Source: Micromonospora sp. ALFpr18c (GTDB taxonomy: Bacteria; Actinomycetota; Actinomycetes; Mycobacteriales; Micromonosporaceae). From it: a DNA stretch of 36,234 nucleotides. The number at the start of each line of letters is the position of its first letter. Position 1 is the first letter of the stretch. The notes beneath the pieces were generated by a model. It was not told the origin of the DNA. It did not search any database and saw nothing but the letters and a program-made list of their open reading frames with translations. The stretch is from NCBI RefSeq assembly GCF_008868155.1, contig NZ_WBKR01000033.1, forward strand, positions 1 to 36,234, read 5' to 3'. Shown in pieces: positions 17,684 to 25,553 of this stretch. The translations under genes and the position numbers were made by a program.

Positions 17684-19024
17684 GTGACCGACATCGTTTC
17701 CGCCGGATCTGGCCGTTACCCGGCCGACGCGCCGGCCTCCGAGGCCCTGTTCGACCGCGCCCGCGCCATCGTGCCGGGCGGGGTGAACTCCCCCGTGCGC
17801 GCCTTCCAGGCGGTCGGCGGCACCCCACGTTTCATGGTCCGTGGCGAGGGTCCGTGGCTGTTCGACGCCGACGGCCGCCGCTACGTCGACCTGGTCTGCT
17901 CGTGGGGTCCGCTGATCCTCGGGCACGCCCACCCCGAGGTGGTGGACGCCGTGCAGGCCGCCGCCGCCCGGGGCACCAGCTTCGGCACCCCCACCCCCGG
18001 TGAGGTGGAGCTGGCCGCCGAGATCGTCGACCGGACCCCGGTGGAGCAGGTCCGCCTGGTCAACTCCGGCACCGAGGCGACCATGTCGGCGATCCGGCTG
18101 GCCCGCGGCTTCACCGGCCGCTCCAAGATCGTCAAGTTCGCCGGTTGCTACCACGGTCACGTCGACGCGCTGCTCGCCTCCGCCGGGTCCGGCGTGGCCA
18201 CCCTGGGCCTGCCCGACTCGCCCGGTGTGACCGGCGCGGCGGCCAGCGAGACGATCGTTCTCCCCTACAACGACATCCGGGCCGTCGAGGAGGCATTCGC
18301 CGCCGAGGGCCCGCACATCGCCGCGGTGATCACCGAGGCCGCCGCCGGCAACATGGGAGTGGTCGCCCCCCGCGACGGCTTCAACCAGCAGCTCGCCCGG
18401 ATCGCGCACGCGCACGGCGCACTGCTCGTGGTGGACGAGGTGATGACCGGGTTCCGGGTCTCCCGCGCCGGATGGCACGGCCTCGACGCCTCCGACGCCG
18501 ACCTGTGGACGTACGGCAAGGTCATGGGTGGTGGCCTGCCCGCCGCGGCGTTCGGCGGGCGCGCGGAGATCATGGCGCGGCTCGCCCCGGCCGGCCCGGT
18601 CTACCAGGCCGGCACGCTCTCCGGTAACCCGCTCGCCTGCGCTGCCGGCCTGACCACGCTGCGGCTCGCCGACGACGCGCTGTACCGCCGCCTCGACGAG
18701 ACGGCCGCCGTCGTGGGCAAGCTGGCGTCGGACGCGCTGGCCACCGCCGGGGTGCCGCACCGCCTGTCGTACGCGGGCAGCATGTTCTCGATCTTCTTCA
18801 CTGACGCCGACGTCGTGGACTACGACAGTGCCCGCACCCAGCAGGTGCCGGCGTTCAAGGCGTTCTTCCACGCGATGCTCGCCGCCGGCGTCTACCTGCC
18901 GCCGAGCGCGTTCGAGTCGTGGTTCGTGTCGGCGGCGATCGACGACGCCGCTCTGGAGCACATCGCCGCCGCGCTGCCGACAGCGGCGAACGCGGCGGCG
19001 GCAGCGGCTGGTCACGGGGGGTAG
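17684..19024 (+). CDS. hemL: Glutamate-1-semialdehyde 2,1-aminomutase
   Basis: This 446-residue PLP enzyme converts glutamate-1-semialdehyde to 5-aminolevulinate in the C5 route to haem. Visible features are the N-terminal [20 protein letters not shown], substrate region [26 protein letters not shown], the cofactor-binding [10 protein letters not shown] and the PLP lysine, Lys279, in [17 protein letters not shown]. Length is normal for the family (about 430-450). The GTG at 17684 is the first start after a 166-nt divergent region; CACAAT at 17669-17674 may be its -10. It is the first gene of a six-gene run ending in ccsB, linking haem synthesis to cytochrome c assembly. The next gene starts 6 nt after its stop. 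Confidence 0.96.
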   Translation: MTDIVSAGSGRYPADAPASEALFDRARAIVPGGVNSPVRAFQAVGGTPRFMVRGEGPWLFDADGRRYVDLVCSWGPLILGHAHPEVVDAVQAAAARGTSFGTPTPGEVELAAEIVDRTPVEQVRLVNSGTEATMSAIRLARGFTGRSKIVKFAGCYHGHVDALLASAGSGVATLGLPDSPGVTGAAASETIVLPYNDIRAVEEAFAAEGPHIAAVITEAAAGNMGVVAPRDGFNQQLARIAHAHGALLVVDEVMTGFRVSRAGWHGLDASDADLWTYGKVMGGGLPAAAFGGRAEIMARLAPAGPVYQAGTLSGNPLACAAGLTTLRLADDALYRRLDETAAVVGKLASDALATAGVPHRLSYAGSMFSIFFTDADVVDYDSARTQQVPAFKAFFHAMLAAGVYLPPSAFESWFVSAAIDDAALEHIAAALPTAANAAAAAAGHGG

Positions 19025-19030
19025 CGAGCG

Positions 19031-19678
19031 GTGAGCAAGACGGTGGTCCACGTGCTCCGGCACGGCGAGGTGTACAACCCCAACCAGATCCTCTACGGCC
19101 GGCTGCCCGGTTTCCGCCTGTCCGAGCTGGGCGTGCAGATGGCCAAGGCCGCCGCGCAGGGCCTCGCCGAGCGGGAGGTCGTGCACGTGGTGGCGAGCCC
19201 GCTGGAACGCGCCCAGCAGACCGCCGAGCCGATCGCCGCCCAGTTCGGGCTGCCGGTCGGTGTCGACGAGCGGCTGATCGAGAGCGCCAACTGGTTCGAG
19301 GGCAAGAAGGTCTCCCCGGGTGACGGGTCGTTCCGTGACCCGCGCAACTGGTGGGTGCTGCGCGACCCGGTGACGCCGTCCTGGGGTGAGGCGTACCGGG
19401 TCATCGCCGAGCGGATGTTCGCCGCCGTGCACGCCGCCCGGGTCGCCGCCGAGGGCCGCGAGGCGGTGCTCGTGTCGCACCAGCTGCCGATCTGGACGCT
19501 GCGCCGCTACGTCGAGCGCAAGCGGCTCTGGCACGATCCGCGCAAGCGGCAGTGCGGGCTTGCGAGCCTCACCTCCTTCCACTTCGACGGCGCGAAGGTG
19601 GTGGGCATCGGCTACAGCGAGCCGGCCGCCCACCTGATCGCCCTCTCCGCGACAGCCCGGACGGCCAAGGGGGCCTGA
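19031..19678 (+). CDS. Histidine phosphatase family protein
   Basis: This 215-residue protein has the RHG signature (VLRHGEVYNP, residues 9-18) carrying the phospho-accepting histidine. It also has ASPLERAQQTAEPIA with the phosphate-binding Arg, and the second catalytic His in VLVSHQLPIW. It belongs to the phosphoglycerate-mutase-like superfamily but the substrate is not evident. In actinobacteria this gene is regularly found between hemL and the cytochrome c biogenesis genes. A GTG start lies 6 nt after the hemL stop, with AGCGAGCG-like purines upstream. The stop overlaps the ATG of the TlpA-like gene (TGATG), so it is within the same translational run. Confidence 0.9.
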   Translation: MSKTVVHVLRHGEVYNPNQILYGRLPGFRLSELGVQMAKAAAQGLAEREVVHVVASPLERAQQTAEPIAAQFGLPVGVDERLIESANWFEGKKVSPGDGSFRDPRNWWVLRDPVTPSWGEAYRVIAERMFAAVHAARVAAEGREAVLVSHQLPIWTLRRYVERKRLWHDPRKRQCGLASLTSFHFDGAKVVGIGYSEPAAHLIALSATARTAKGA

Positions 19679-20247
19679 TGAACGCCCGCAGGTGGACCGC
19701 CGGTCTGCTCGCCACCGTCGCCGCGGTGGCACTGGTCGGCTGTACGTCGTCGAAGGGTCAGGAGAAGACCTGCACGACCACCACCGACGGGGTCATCGAG
19801 TGTGCGCCGGACCAGCGTTCGGCACCCCCGAAGCTCGCCGGTGAGCTGCTCACCGGCGGCAGCTACGACGTCGACCAGGCCCGCGGCCAGGTGGTGGTGG
19901 TCAACTTCTGGGGCTCCTGGTGTGCGCCGTGCCGCGCCGAGGCGGACGACCTGGAGGCCACCTACCAGGCCACCAAGGCCACCGGGGTGACGTTCCTCGG
20001 CATCAACGTGCAGGATTCGCGGGACAAGGCCAAGGCGTTCGAGGAGGGCCGGGTCACCTACCCGAGCCTCTTCGACCCGTCCAGCCGGCTCGCGCTCGAC
20101 CTGGACATCCCGCCGAACACCGTGCCGGCGACCGTGGTGCTCGACCGGGATGGTCGGGTCGCCGCGGTCATCCGCGCGGCGGTCAAGCAGGAGGGTCTGC
20201 AACCGATCGTCGAGCGGGTCGCCGCCGAGAAGCCGGCGTCGAACTGA
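19678..20247 (+). CDS. TlpA/ResA-like thiol-disulfide lipoprotein
   Basis: This 189-residue exported protein has a lipoprotein signal, MNARRWTAGLLATVAAVALVGC, with lipobox LVGC and predicted lipidated Cys22. A thioredoxin fold follows at about 50-185. The redox motif is WCAPC (Cys82, Cys85) in VVNFWGSWCAPCRAEADDL and the cis-Pro is in NTVPATVVLD. Two further cysteines (CTTTTDGVIEC) lie just after the anchor and might form a disulfide. ResA-type proteins reduce apocytochrome c haem-binding cysteines outside the membrane using electrons from CcdA, encoded next. The ATG overlaps the upstream stop and the TGA overlaps the ccdA ATG. Confidence 0.92.
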   Translation: MNARRWTAGLLATVAAVALVGCTSSKGQEKTCTTTTDGVIECAPDQRSAPPKLAGELLTGGSYDVDQARGQVVVVNFWGSWCAPCRAEADDLEATYQATKATGVTFLGINVQDSRDKAKAFEEGRVTYPSLFDPSSRLALDLDIPPNTVPATVVLDRDGRVAAVIRAAVKQEGLQPIVERVAAEKPASN

Positions 20248-21068
20248 TGGGCGAGACCTTCCGGGAGCTGGCCCTGAGCGGGCCACTGCTGCTCGCCATC
20301 GGCGCCGCGGCGCTCGCCGGCCTGCTCAGCTTCCTCTCCCCGTGCGTACTGCCGCTGGTGCCCGGCTACCTCTCGTACGTCACCGGTCTGGCCGGCGCCG
20401 ACCTGGAGGGCCGTCGGCCGGCGGCCGATCCCGCGCCCGCCGAGGGCGGCGGGGGAGTCGCCGTCCGCGAGCGGGCCGCGACGGCGGCCGTCAAGGGCCG
20501 GGTGCTGGCCGGGACGCTGCTCTTCATCGCCGGCTTCACCGTCGTCTTCGTCGCCACCGCGATCCTGTTCGCCGGCATCGGCCGGGTCTTCTTCGAGTAC
20601 GAGCGGCAGCTGGAGATCGTCGTCGGCGCCCTGATCATCGTGCTCGGTCTGGGCTACCTCGGGATGATCCCGGCGCTGCAACGCGAGTTCCGGATCTCCC
20701 GGCTGCCGTCGGCGGGGCTGCTCGGCGCACCGATCTTCGGTGCGGTCTTCGCACTCAGCTGGGTGCCCTGCACCGGCCCCACGCTCGGCGCGGTGATGGG
20801 CATGGCGGCCACCAGCGGCCAGAGTGACCGTGCCGTGGTGCTCGCCGTGGCGTACTGCCTCGGGCTGGGGATACCGTTCATCGTCTTCGGGCTGGGCTTC
20901 CAGCGCCTGCTCGGGGTCTTCCGCGCCATCCGGCGCAACAGCCGCTGGGTCACCCGGGTCGGCGGCGCCCTGCTCATCGTGATCGGCCTGGCGCTGATCA
21001 CCGGCGGATGGCAGAGCTTCGTGATCTGGTTGCAGACCACCGTCGGGGTGGGCGAGGTGAGCATCTGA
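20247..21068 (+). CDS. ccdA: Cytochrome c biogenesis protein CcdA
   Basis: This 273-residue membrane protein has six predicted TM helices. The two redox cysteines are Cys33 in FLSPCVLPLVPGYLSYVTG and Cys175 in ALSWVPCTGPTLGAVMG, in helices 1 and 4, as in all CcdA proteins. CcdA passes electrons from cytosolic thioredoxin to the exported TlpA/ResA-like protein encoded immediately upstream. A loop at about 50-85 rich in Ala, Gly and Pro is longer than in minimal CcdA and typical of actinobacterial forms. Both ends overlap neighbours (TGATG), so it is embedded in the cytochrome c maturation operon. Confidence 0.95.
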   Translation: MGETFRELALSGPLLLAIGAAALAGLLSFLSPCVLPLVPGYLSYVTGLAGADLEGRRPAADPAPAEGGGGVAVRERAATAAVKGRVLAGTLLFIAGFTVVFVATAILFAGIGRVFFEYERQLEIVVGALIIVLGLGYLGMIPALQREFRISRLPSAGLLGAPIFGAVFALSWVPCTGPTLGAVMGMAATSGQSDRAVVLAVAYCLGLGIPFIVFGLGFQRLLGVFRAIRRNSRWVTRVGGALLIVIGLALITGGWQSFVIWLQTTVGVGEVSI

Positions 21069-22723
21069 TGACGGTCGTCGACGACCGGCCGGAGACCGTT
21101 GCACCGGCGCCCGGGCGCCGTCCCAACCGGCTGCTGGCCCTGCTGCGCAACTCGTGGCGGCAGCTGACCAGCATGCGTACGGCGCTGATCCTGCTCTTCC
21201 TGCTCGCGATCGCCGCCATCCCCGGCTCGGTGCTGCCGCAGCGCGGGATCAGCCCGGAGAAGGTCAACCAGTACTTCGTCGACCACCCGGACTGGGCACC
21301 CCGACTGGACCGGATCGGCGCGTTCGAGGTCTTCGGCTCGGTCTGGTTCTCCGCGATCTACCTGCTGCTGTTCACGTCCCTGATCGGCTGCATCCTGCCC
21401 CGGCTGCGCGACCACGTCCGAGCGCTGCGGTCCCGGCCGCCGGCCGCACCGAAGCGGATGGCGCGGTTGCCGCAGCACACCGTGCTGCCCGCTCCGGCCG
21501 GTGGCACGGCGGCCATCGCCCAGGTGCTGCGCAAGCGGCGCTGGCGCGTCGAGGTACGCGGCGACGAGGTCTCCGCCGAGAAGGGCTACCTCAAGGAGAC
21601 CGGCAACCTGCTGTTCCACACCTCGCTGATCGCGGTGCTGCTCGGCGTGGCGCTCGGCTCCTGGTACGGCTGGAGCGGCAACCGCCTGCTCGTGGCGGGC
21701 GCGGACAACGCGTTCTGCAACACCCGCCAGCAGTACGCCGAGGCGAAGCTCGGCCCTCGGGTGGACAGCGCCGAGCTGCCCCGTTTCTGCCTGCGGCTGG
21801 ACGACTTCCAGGCCCGGTTCCTGCCGTCCGGTCAGCCGGAGTTCTTCAACGCCACGGTGACCGTCGACGGCCCCGACGAGCCGACCCGCAGGGCGGACTT
21901 CTCGGTGAACTCGCCGCTGCGTCTCGCCGACGCGAGCGTCTACCTGCTCGGCCAGGGGTACGCCCCGGTGATCCGCTACACCGACCGGTTCGGTCGCAGT
22001 CAGACCAGCACCACACCGTTCCTGACGACCGGCGACATGGGCCTGACCAGCGAGGGTCTGGCCGCCTTCCCGGACGCGAACGTCGACCCGGCGACCGGTC
22101 AGCGCGCACCGGATCAGCAGGTGGCCTTCACCGGCATCTACCTGCCGACCGCGCCGCAGAAGGCCCCGTTCGTCCGCTCGGAGTACCCGACCGAGCGCAA
22201 CCCGACGCTGAACCTCGTCGCGTACCGGGGCAACCTCGGCCTGGACGCCGGCATCCCCGGCTCGGTCTACCAGCTCGACCAGCGGCAGGTGCGCGCCGGC
22301 AAGGTCAAGGAGGTGGGCACCAAGCTGCTCCGCAAGGGCGAGACCTGGACGCTGGACGATGGCACGACCGTCGAGTTCCTGGGCACCGAGCGGTACGTCA
22401 CGCTCTCCGTCCGGCACGATCCCGGCTCGACGATGCTGCTGGTGAGCTGCGGTGTCCTGCTGGTCGGGCTGATGGGCTCGCTGTTCGGCAAGCGCCGCCG
22501 GGTGTGGTTCCGGGTGACATCGGCCGACCCGACGCACGAATCTCCGACAAGCGGTAGTAGCTTGATGGAGGTCGGTGGGTTGCCGCGTACCGACTATCCA
22601 GGGTTCGCCGACGAGTTCGCCCAGCTCGTCACCGCTGTGAGCGGTGCCGACGGGGCTGCCGAGCGGGCCGACACCGACGCTGACTCCAGCGACCGGGCCG
22701 GTGTGCGAGAAGGGACCGAGTGA
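21068..22723 (+). CDS. resB: System II cytochrome c biogenesis protein ResB/Ccs1
   Basis: This 551-residue protein has TM segments near 40-60, 100-125 and 185-205, a large extracytoplasmic domain from about 205 to 460, and a fourth TM segment near 460-480 (STMLLVSCGVLLVGLMGSLFG). N-terminal WRQLTSMRTALILLFLLAIAAIPGSVLPQR and KGYLKETGNLLFHTSLIAVLLGVALG are hallmark ResB regions. A conserved His in helix 3 (LLFHTSL) is a candidate haem ligand. The exported domain contains two cysteines, CNTRQ and RFCLRL. With CcsB it forms the synthase that moves haem out and attaches it to apocytochrome c. The cytoplasmic tail after residue 490 is acidic and low in complexity. Confidence 0.95.
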   Translation: MTVVDDRPETVAPAPGRRPNRLLALLRNSWRQLTSMRTALILLFLLAIAAIPGSVLPQRGISPEKVNQYFVDHPDWAPRLDRIGAFEVFGSVWFSAIYLLLFTSLIGCILPRLRDHVRALRSRPPAAPKRMARLPQHTVLPAPAGGTAAIAQVLRKRRWRVEVRGDEVSAEKGYLKETGNLLFHTSLIAVLLGVALGSWYGWSGNRLLVAGADNAFCNTRQQYAEAKLGPRVDSAELPRFCLRLDDFQARFLPSGQPEFFNATVTVDGPDEPTRRADFSVNSPLRLADASVYLLGQGYAPVIRYTDRFGRSQTSTTPFLTTGDMGLTSEGLAAFPDANVDPATGQRAPDQQVAFTGIYLPTAPQKAPFVRSEYPTERNPTLNLVAYRGNLGLDAGIPGSVYQLDQRQVRAGKVKEVGTKLLRKGETWTLDDGTTVEFLGTERYVTLSVRHDPGSTMLLVSCGVLLVGLMGSLFGKRRRVWFRVTSADPTHESPTSGSSLMEVGGLPRTDYPGFADEFAQLVTAVSGADGAAERADTDADSSDRAGVREGTE

Positions 22724-23700
22724 TGTCCGCGCTCTCCGACAATCTGGTGACCTTCGCGATCCTGACGTACCTGATCGCGATGATCAGTCACGCCGTCGAG
22801 TACGCGCTGGGCAACGCGCGTACCCGGGTCGCCGTGGCGTCGCCCGCCCGCGAGCTGGTGGGGGCGGGGGTTGGCGGTGGCGGCGGCGTCATCCCGGAGC
22901 CGCCCGCGCCGGTCCCGCCGACGGCCGACGGCGCGGCACGTCGTGCCCGGATCGCCGGCCTGGTCGCGGTGGGGGCCACCGCGCTGGCCGCCGTGCTGCA
23001 CCTCGCGGCGCTGGTCACGCGGGGTCTGGCCGCCGACCGGATGCCGTGGGGCAACATGTACGAGTTCGTGCTCACGGTGACGTTCATCGGGGTCGCCGCC
23101 TGGCTGGTGGTGCTCTGGAAGCGGCCGTTGCTGCGCAAGCTCGGGCTGTTCCTCACCCTGGTGATGGTGCTGCTGGTCGCCACCGCCGAGCTGGTGCTGT
23201 ACGTGCCGATCGTGCCGCTGGTGCCGGCGCTGAACTCGTACTGGTTCGTCATCCACGTCTCGACCATCGTCTTCGCGTCCGGCATCTTCCTGCTCGGCGT
23301 GGTGCCGGCGGTCGGCTTCCTGATGCGCAACGGGTACGAGCAGGGCAAGCGGAGCTTCCCGTACACCCTGGCCAAGCGGCTGCCCGGCGCGGTCGGCCTG
23401 GAGCGGCTCACCTTCGCGCTGCACGCCTTCGCGTTCCCGATCTTCACGTTCGCGGTGATCGCCGGTGCGATCTGGGCCGAGGCGGCCTGGGGTCGGCCGT
23501 GGGGCTGGGACCCGAAGGAGACCTGGGCGTTCATCTCCTGGGTGGTGTACGCCGGCTACCTGCACGCTCGCGCCACGCCCAGCGTCAAGCGCAACGTGGC
23601 CACCTGGATCGCGGTGCTCGGCTTCCTCACCATGCTGATGAACCTGTTCGGCGTGAACATCTTCTTCACCGGCCTGCACTCGTACGGCGGGTTGGACTAA
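22723..23700 (+). CDS. ccsB: Cytochrome c biogenesis protein CcsB (CcsA/ResC family)
   Basis: This 325-residue protein has about eight TM helices. It carries the family's tryptophan-rich haem-handling WWD motif, here AEAAWGRPWGWDPKETWAFISWVVYAGYLHAR, near residues 250-280. Candidate haem-ligand histidines occur in WFVIHVSTIVF, FALHAFAF and TGLHSYGG. It is the catalytic partner of ResB in haem ligation to cytochromes c. ATG 22723 follows AGAAGGGA; an in-frame GTG directly before it (22720) is an alternative. A glycine-rich insert (VGGGGGVIPEPPAP) lies between helices 1 and 2. It is the last gene of the run; three bases after its TAA begins the palindrome that precedes the ATPase gene. Confidence 0.95.
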   Translation: MSALSDNLVTFAILTYLIAMISHAVEYALGNARTRVAVASPARELVGAGVGGGGGVIPEPPAPVPPTADGAARRARIAGLVAVGATALAAVLHLAALVTRGLAADRMPWGNMYEFVLTVTFIGVAAWLVVLWKRPLLRKLGLFLTLVMVLLVATAELVLYVPIVPLVPALNSYWFVIHVSTIVFASGIFLLGVVPAVGFLMRNGYEQGKRSFPYTLAKRLPGAVGLERLTFALHAFAFPIFTFAVIAGAIWAEAAWGRPWGWDPKETWAFISWVVYAGYLHARATPSVKRNVATWIAVLGFLTMLMNLFGVNIFFTGLHSYGGLD

Positions 23701-23702
23701 TC

Positions 23703-23755
23703 CCCACAGAATGTAGAACTACACTTCTAAGAATCGTAGTTCTACATTCTGTGGG
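23703..23755. promoter_or_regulatory. 53-nt AT-rich near-perfect palindrome at the ATPase gene start
   Basis: CCCACAGAATGTAGAACTAC (23703-23722) and its exact complement at 23736-23755 form 20-bp perfect arms. After two mismatched positions, the centre continues as TTC-TAA-GAA (23725-23733). It fills the gap between the ccsB stop and the ATPase start and is much more AT-rich than its surroundings. The right arm includes GUGGGA, the only plausible ribosome-binding sequence for GTG 23764, so an RNA hairpin would hide it. As DNA it could be an operator, a cruciform or a recognition site for the encoded protein. It lacks a T-run, so a plain terminator is less likely. Confidence 0.8.
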
Positions 23756-23763
23756 ATGTGGCA

Positions 23764-25245
23764 GTGAAGCTCTCCAAGCCAGCGGAAATCTTTGACCGTG
23801 ACGTCGAATGGGCGGAGCTGGTCCGGTTTGCCACGGACGACCGGCCCGGTGCGACGCTGGGCGTGGTCAGCGGCCGTCGCCGGCAGGGCAAGACTCTGCT
23901 GTTGTACGAGCTGACCCGTGCCACCGACGGTTTCTACTTCGGGGCTACCGAGGCGACGCCGGCAGAGTCGCTGCGTCGACTCGGAGAGGCTCTCGGCCGG
24001 TACACCGACGCGCCTGGTCCGCTTCGCCTGGAAGACTGGTCGGGTGCGGTCGACGCGCTGCTCGCACTGGGCCAGCGCCGGCCAGTCACCGTGGTGATCG
24101 ACGAGTTCCCCTACCTTGCCCGATCCAGCCGGGACCTCCCGTCGATCATTCAGCACGCCCTCACGCCGGGCCGGGTCGAGCGCACCGAATCTCGTACGCG
24201 CCTGCTGTTGTGCGGTTCGGCACTGTCGTTCATGGGCGGCCTGCTTGCCGGTTCGGCCCCGCTGCGCGGACGGGCTGGGCTGGAACTGCCTGTGCCGCCG
24301 CTGGACTATCGGGCCGCCGCGACGTTCTGGGGGATCGATGATCCTTCACTCGCTGCCCGCGTGTTCGCCATCGTCGGGGGCACGCCGGCCTACCGGCGAG
24401 AATACGTCCAGGACGATGTACCCGACGGGCCAGACGACTTCGACGACTGGGTCGTGCGCGCGGTGCTGAATCCGGCCCGCCCGTTGTTCCGCGAGGCCCG
24501 CTACCTGCTCGCCGAGGATCCCGACCTGCGGGACACCGCGCTTTACCACTCCGTGCTGTCCGCGGTCGCCGAAGGCAACGGCACCCGAGGGGGTATCGCC
24601 GGGTACATCGGGCGAAAGGCCACCGACCTCCAGCACCCGCTCACCGTCCTTGAGGACGCCGGTCTCCTCATCCGCGAGCCCGATCCGCTTCGCAGCGGGC
24701 GTAGCCGTTACCGCATCGCCGAACCCCTGATCACCTTCTACCAGGCGATCATGCGTCCCTCCTGGACGGCTTTGGAGCAGCGGCGTGGTCCGGACGTCTG
24801 GAGGCGTTCCAACCGCCGGTACTCAAGCGGGGTGCTGGGGCCGGCGTTCGAGGAGATCGTCCGACAGTGGGCCCTGCGCTTCGCCGCGCCGGAGACATTC
24901 GGCGGTGGCGTCGCGGAGGCCAGCGCGGCCGTCCTCACCGATCCCTCCACCCGTACCAGTCTGGAACTCGACCTGGTGGCGTTCGGCGAGCCGCCGTTCG
25001 GCGACGGCCCTCGGCCGCTGCTCGCCATCGGAGAGGTCAAGTGGGGTCGCACGCTGGGGCAGCCCGAGTTGGATCGACTGGGACGGGCACGAGACCTGCT
25101 CGCCGCGCGTCCCGGTCTGGACGTGCGGGACGCCCGGTTGCTGCTCGCGAGCGGGGCGGGGTTCACCGACGAGCTTCGGCGGGCGGCCGGTCAGCGTCCC
25201 GATGTCGTCCTCGTCGACCCGTCGCGGCTCTATTCCGGCGATTGA
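23764..25245 (+). CDS. Archaeal-type ATPase with C-terminal PD-(D/E)XK (DUF234-like) domain
   Basis: This 493-residue protein belongs to the ATPase_2/DUF234 group of STAND-like ATPases. It starts KLSKPAEIFDRDVEWAEL; Walker A is GRRRQGKT (37-44), Walker B TVVIDEFPYL (109-118) and a sensor-like LLLCGSALSFM (147-157). VGGTPAY (204-210) is followed by a winged-helix region to about 330 (LTVLEDAGLLIRE, YRIAEPLITFY). The C-terminal part (about 355-480) has SLELDLVAF with Asp403 and LAIGEVKWG with Glu424 and Lys426, the D...ExK layout of PD-(D/E)XK nucleases. GTG 23764 suits the GGGA at 23753-23756; GTG 23758 is possible. It stands alone, preceded by a 53-nt palindrome. Function is unknown; defence, DNA repair or a selfish element are guesses. 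Confidence 0.85.
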   Translation: MKLSKPAEIFDRDVEWAELVRFATDDRPGATLGVVSGRRRQGKTLLLYELTRATDGFYFGATEATPAESLRRLGEALGRYTDAPGPLRLEDWSGAVDALLALGQRRPVTVVIDEFPYLARSSRDLPSIIQHALTPGRVERTESRTRLLLCGSALSFMGGLLAGSAPLRGRAGLELPVPPLDYRAAATFWGIDDPSLAARVFAIVGGTPAYRREYVQDDVPDGPDDFDDWVVRAVLNPARPLFREARYLLAEDPDLRDTALYHSVLSAVAEGNGTRGGIAGYIGRKATDLQHPLTVLEDAGLLIREPDPLRSGRSRYRIAEPLITFYQAIMRPSWTALEQRRGPDVWRRSNRRYSSGVLGPAFEEIVRQWALRFAAPETFGGGVAEASAAVLTDPSTRTSLELDLVAFGEPPFGDGPRPLLAIGEVKWGRTLGQPELDRLGRARDLLAARPGLDVRDARLLLASGAGFTDELRRAAGQRPDVVLVDPSRLYSGD

Positions 25246-25433
25246 CGGCGTCCGGGCCGCACGGGAGGATGTCGACGGCTGCGGTTGCCGCGCAGGGTCT
25301 CGTCCACGCGCAGCGTGATCTGGTACGACACCTCCGGCAGGTCGGCCAGCTCGACCCGCTCGCCGCGTAACGCCAGTTGGGCGTGCAGCTCGCGGGCGAT
25401 GGCGTCGCGAAGCTCGACCTGTAGGGGCGACAA
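25230..25433 (-). CDS. Short hypothetical protein, possibly truncated
   Basis: The 67-residue frame reads SPLQVELRDAIARELHAQL, then ALRGERVELADLPEVSYQI and TLRVDETLRGN. This looks protein-like, with amphipathic helices and beta-strand patterns, until it degenerates into NRSRRHPPVRPGRRQSPE. The first available start is TTG at 25431-25433, but the protein-like sequence continues upstream (CGPIDGDPDG) to an in-frame TGA near 25506 without an ATG or GTG. The 3' end overlaps the last codons of the convergent ATPase gene by 16 nt. I recognise no family. Either a TTG-started small protein or a remnant whose two ends were altered when the ATPase gene arrived would fit. Confidence 0.42.
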   Translation of the reverse strand: MSPLQVELRDAIARELHAQLALRGERVELADLPEVSYQITLRVDETLRGNRSRRHPPVRPGRRQSPE

Positions 25434-25553
25434 CCCGTCCGGGTCGCCGTCGATCGGCCCGCACCCACCGACCCGCCGTTGGCCTTCGGGCCATCGCGGG
25501 CGTCACACCACCCGGCTTGGGTCGGGCGGCACCCGGTGCGGGAGACTGGCGGC

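Noticed and set aside
23703..23755. The 53-nt palindrome considered as a simple terminator of the cytochrome operon
   Set aside because: It has no T-run on either side, is AT-rich rather than GC-rich, and abuts the next start codon. A terminator role is not excluded but does not explain its length and position.
23700..25245. ATPase gene considered as part of an IS element or transposon
   Set aside because: I found no transposase, no flanking inverted repeats at both ends and no target-site duplication. The palindrome is only on the upstream side.
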